From assembly GCF_031764535.1 (NCBI RefSeq), contig NZ_CP134499.1, positions 2,914,001-2,978,000 on the forward strand: DNA of 64,000 nt, read 5' to 3'. The stretch comes from Pseudomonas sp. SG20056 (GTDB lineage Bacteria; Pseudomonadota; Gammaproteobacteria; Pseudomonadales; Pseudomonadaceae). Every line of letters starts with the position of its first letter. Within the stretch, counting starts at the first letter, position 1. The notes under the pieces were generated by a model that had not been told where the DNA came from, did no database searches, and was given only the letters and a program-made list of their open reading frames with translations. The position numbers and the translations under genes were made by a program. Positions 61,685 through 64,000 of the stretch are shown here, one piece after another.

Positions 61685-62857
61685 TCATCCGTTGGTGGAC
61701 GGCGTACCGACTGCCGCGACTGTTTGATAGGTCTGCATCTGCCGTGCTATCTGAGCAATCTTGCGGGCGTATTGCGGGTCCGTGGCGTAGCCGGCTTTCT
61801 GCAGCTCTCGGGCGAACTGTTCAGGCTTGTCAGTGCTGGCCAGGGCTTTCTCGTAGCGGCCATTGCCCTGCAGGAAGCTCACAAAATCGTTAAAGCTGTG
61901 CTCGAAGGAGTCATAGGCACGAAACGAAGCGGCCTCCTTGACCGCTTTACCACCCTTGAATTCAGTGGTCAGCACTCGCGCCGAGTCGCCTTCCCAGGTG
62001 TTGTGGGTCTTGATGCCAAACAGGTTGTGGCTGCTGGTGCCGTCCTGCTGACGAATGATCGATTTGCCCCAACCGGTTTCCAATGCGGCCTGAGCCACCA
62101 GGTAACGCGGATCGACGCCAATCTTCTCGGCGGCCTTCTCGGCCATCGGCAACATGGCAGCAATAAACTCATCTTTAGAGCCGAACGCGGCTTTGCCCGG
62201 TGCCAGCGGTGGTTGGGCAATTCGCCGGCCGGTGATCGCATCCGTGCCGTTGAGCCCCAGCGCGGTATCGGCGGGGGCGGCAAAAGCCTTGGCCGGAATC
62301 CAGTCATTCTGTGCCAACGGCTGCCCCTCGGCGGCCGTGGCCGAAGGCACGATGCCCGCCAGCAGACGGTCCGTCAGCTTGCCCGGCAGAGACAGGCGCC
62401 GCTGGTTGATCAATGAGGTGTCGTCACGTGCACCGTCGACCCTGGCCAAGGGTTTGCTCGGCGCGCTCGGCACCGGCTCATCGACCTGGGCAAACGGATT
62501 AGGGCGGCTGCTCGCATCCTTGATCTTCGACATTTGCCGCACCAGCACGTCGGCCAGGCCGATACCGTTCTGGTGATTGGACATGGTCACCGACAGCTGC
62601 TGGTCATGCATGTCTTGGTAGGTTTTGCTCTCGTTGCTGTTCATGAAGTTGCCTTCACCGAACACTTCGTTGGCCGAGCGCATGGCCTTGAGCATTTCAT
62701 TGAGAAACAGCGACTCGAACTCCTGAGCCACCTTCTTGATGTTCTTTTCGCTGTCACCGCCAACCTTGAATTGGTTGAGGCGATTGAGATCGTTATAGGC
62801 ACCACTGTCGACAGTGCTGGTGCCGCCGAGCAAACCGGCTGAAAGGCGAGAGTCCAT
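61685..62857 (-). CDS. flgJ: Flagellar rod assembly protein / peptidoglycan hydrolase FlgJ
   Basis: 390 residues. The N-terminal half is the rod-capping domain (AQEFESLFLNEMLKAMRSAN, then NGIGLADVLVRQM). The C-terminal half (~225-375) is the glucosaminidase domain (YLVAQAALETGWGKSII, with the catalytic glutamate, then NLFGIK). It caps the growing rod and cuts peptidoglycan in the periplasm. It starts 13 bases after the flgI stop. Confidence 0.95.
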   Translation of the reverse strand: MDSRLSAGLLGGTSTVDSGAYNDLNRLNQFKVGGDSEKNIKKVAQEFESLFLNEMLKAMRSANEVFGEGNFMNSNESKTYQDMHDQQLSVTMSNHQNGIGLADVLVRQMSKIKDASSRPNPFAQVDEPVPSAPSKPLARVDGARDDTSLINQRRLSLPGKLTDRLLAGIVPSATAAEGQPLAQNDWIPAKAFAAPADTALGLNGTDAITGRRIAQPPLAPGKAAFGSKDEFIAAMLPMAEKAAEKIGVDPRYLVAQAALETGWGKSIIRQQDGTSSHNLFGIKTHNTWEGDSARVLTTEFKGGKAVKEAASFRAYDSFEHSFNDFVSFLQGNGRYEKALASTDKPEQFARELQKAGYATDPQYARKIAQIARQMQTYQTVAAVGTPSTNG

Positions 62858-62870
62858 GGCGTGCGCTCCC

Positions 62871-63974
62871 TTAAATCACGATCAGATCAGCCTGCAGAGC
62901 GCCGGCTTGTTTCAGCGCCTCCAGGATGGCCATAAGGTCGGAAGGCGAAGCGCCCACCTGATTCACCGCGCGGACGATTTCATCCAACGTGGTCCCCGGG
63001 CCGAACTTGAACATCGGCTTGGCTTCTTCTTCGGCATTCACCTTCGAGCGCGGCACTACGGCCGTTTGGCCACCGGACAGTGCTTCCGGCTGACTGACGA
63101 TCGGGTCTTCGGTGATGGTCACGGTCAGGCTGCCGTGGGTCACAGCGGCAGGCTGTACGCGCACGTTCTGGCCAATCACGATGGTGCCAGTGCGCGAGTT
63201 GATGATGACCTTGGCTACTGCCTGACCGATCTCGACTTCGAGATTTTCCAGAATCGACAGGTAATCCACCCGCTGACCCGGATCCAGTGGTGCACTGACG
63301 CGAATCGAACCACCGTCGACTGCCTGCGCCACACCCGGACCAAGCAGTTCGTTGATATGGTCGACGATGTTCTTGGCGGTGGTGAAATCCGGACGATTGA
63401 GGTTGAGGGTCAGGGTGTTGCCCTGATCGAAACCGCTTGGCACCGGTCGTTCAACCGTCGCCCCACCGGGAATGCGCCCAGCCGACGGTACGTTGACGGT
63501 AATCCGTGAACCATCACCGCCTTCGGCATCAAAACCGCCGACCACCAAGTTGCCCTGAGCAATGGCGTAAACGTTGCCGTCGATGCCCTTGAGCGGGGTC
63601 ATCAACAGGCTGCCGCCGCGCAGGCTTTTGGCGTTACCGATGGAGGACACGGTGATGTCGATGGTCTGCCCGGGCTTGGCGAATGCCGGCAGATCCGCAT
63701 GGATCGAAACCGCTGCAACGTTCTTAAGCTGCACGTTGCCACCCTGCGGCACCTTGATACCGAACTGCGCCATCATGTTGTTGAAGGTCTGCACGGTGAA
63801 CGGCGTTTGCGTGGTCTGGTCGCCACTGCCATTAAGGCCGACCACCAGGCCGTAACCGATCAACTGGTTGGTGCGCACGCCCTGAATGCTGGCCAGGTCC
63901 TTGAGCCGCTCGGCCTGAGCCAGCGAAGCCATCAGCAAGGCGGCTACAACCACTAGGTATTTGGGAAGCGTCAT
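62871..63974 (-). CDS. flgI: Flagellar P-ring protein FlgI
   Basis: 367 residues from ATG 63974, with a signal peptide ([16 protein letters not shown]) and mature start [27 protein letters not shown]-terminal [36 protein letters not shown] is conserved. FlgI forms the P ring around the rod in the peptidoglycan layer after export by Sec. An in-frame ATG at 63983 is too close to the GAGG site, so it is less likely. The gene is complete in the window; upstream flagellar genes lie beyond the end. Confidence 0.95.
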   Translation of the reverse strand: MTLPKYLVVVAALLMASLAQAERLKDLASIQGVRTNQLIGYGLVVGLNGSGDQTTQTPFTVQTFNNMMAQFGIKVPQGGNVQLKNVAAVSIHADLPAFAKPGQTIDITVSSIGNAKSLRGGSLLMTPLKGIDGNVYAIAQGNLVVGGFDAEGGDGSRITVNVPSAGRIPGGATVERPVPSGFDQGNTLTLNLNRPDFTTAKNIVDHINELLGPGVAQAVDGGSIRVSAPLDPGQRVDYLSILENLEVEIGQAVAKVIINSRTGTIVIGQNVRVQPAAVTHGSLTVTITEDPIVSQPEALSGGQTAVVPRSKVNAEEEAKPMFKFGPGTTLDEIVRAVNQVGASPSDLMAILEALKQAGALQADLIVI

Positions 63975-64000
63975 GGTGGCCATCCTCAGAACGGCCACAT

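Overview
The window looks like a chromosome segment of a Pseudomonas-type gammaproteobacterium. The evidence is a FleQ/FleS/FleR flagellar regulatory block, a LapG-LapD pair, a FimV-family polar protein, a MASE2-type adenylate cyclase like CyaB, and an HsbD-like diguanylate cyclase beside recQ. Codon use is GC-rich throughout. I see no rRNA, tRNA, CRISPR array or insertion sequence.

Region 1 (1-24.6 kb) is mostly housekeeping and signalling. It opens with the last codons of a sensor kinase, then a nitroreductase, a cysteine-cluster protein, two tandem TrkH potassium channel subunits, an AraC regulator, an Mpo1-like membrane protein and a CyaB-type adenylate cyclase. A glycosyltransferase/metallophosphoesterase pair, a second AraC regulator, a CsaA-EamA pair and a SelW-like protein follow. 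Next come FimV, a MarR-MFS efflux pair, a DUF2804 protein, a block of small hairpins, an HsbD-like diguanylate cyclase, RecQ, a YecA/UPF0149 protein, a DUF454 protein, and lapG-lapD (periplasmic protease and its c-di-GMP receptor).

Region 2 (24.6-33.9 kb, minus strand) is the late flagellar block, transcribed as fliC, flaG, fliD, fliS, a second fliS, a fliT-like gene, fleQ, fleS and fleR. Readable promoters are a sigma-28 site before fliC, a near-perfect sigma-54 site before fleSR and a weaker sigma-54-like site before fliD.

Region 3 (34.1-57.6 kb, minus strand) is a flagellin glycosylation island between flgL and fliC. A 16-gene string starts with rfbF-rfbG-rfbH (CDP-4-keto-3,6-dideoxyglucose). 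It continues with a nucleotidyltransferase, a CBS-GHMP kinase fusion, a NeuB-SAF-isomerase fusion, two tandem FkbM-like methyltransferases, a thiamine-diphosphate enzyme of the type that attaches two-carbon branches, and a TIM-barrel isomerase. It ends with a Gfo/Idh/MocA oxidoreductase, an SDR, a methyltransferase, an NAD-dependent epimerase, a third FkbM methyltransferase and a pyruvyltransferase-like protein. Many of its genes overlap by 1-11 bases. A separate roughly 1690-residue multidomain glycosyltransferase follows, with its own sigma-28-type promoter. The simplest reading is that the string builds one or more unusual, possibly branched and methylated, nucleotide sugars, and that the large glycosyltransferase puts them on flagellin when flagellin is made. 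The full sugar set does not match any single pathway I know, and several expected enzymes are absent. This is the strongest candidate for an undescribed system.

Region 4 (57.9-64.0 kb, minus strand) is flgI-flgJ-flgK-flgL, the end of the rod/ring/hook-filament junction operon, closed by a strong terminator after flgL.

Second messengers link the parts. There is a cAMP synthase (CyaB), a c-di-GMP synthase (HsbD-like), a c-di-GMP receptor (LapD) and a c-di-GMP-responsive flagellar regulator (FleQ) in one 29-kb stretch.
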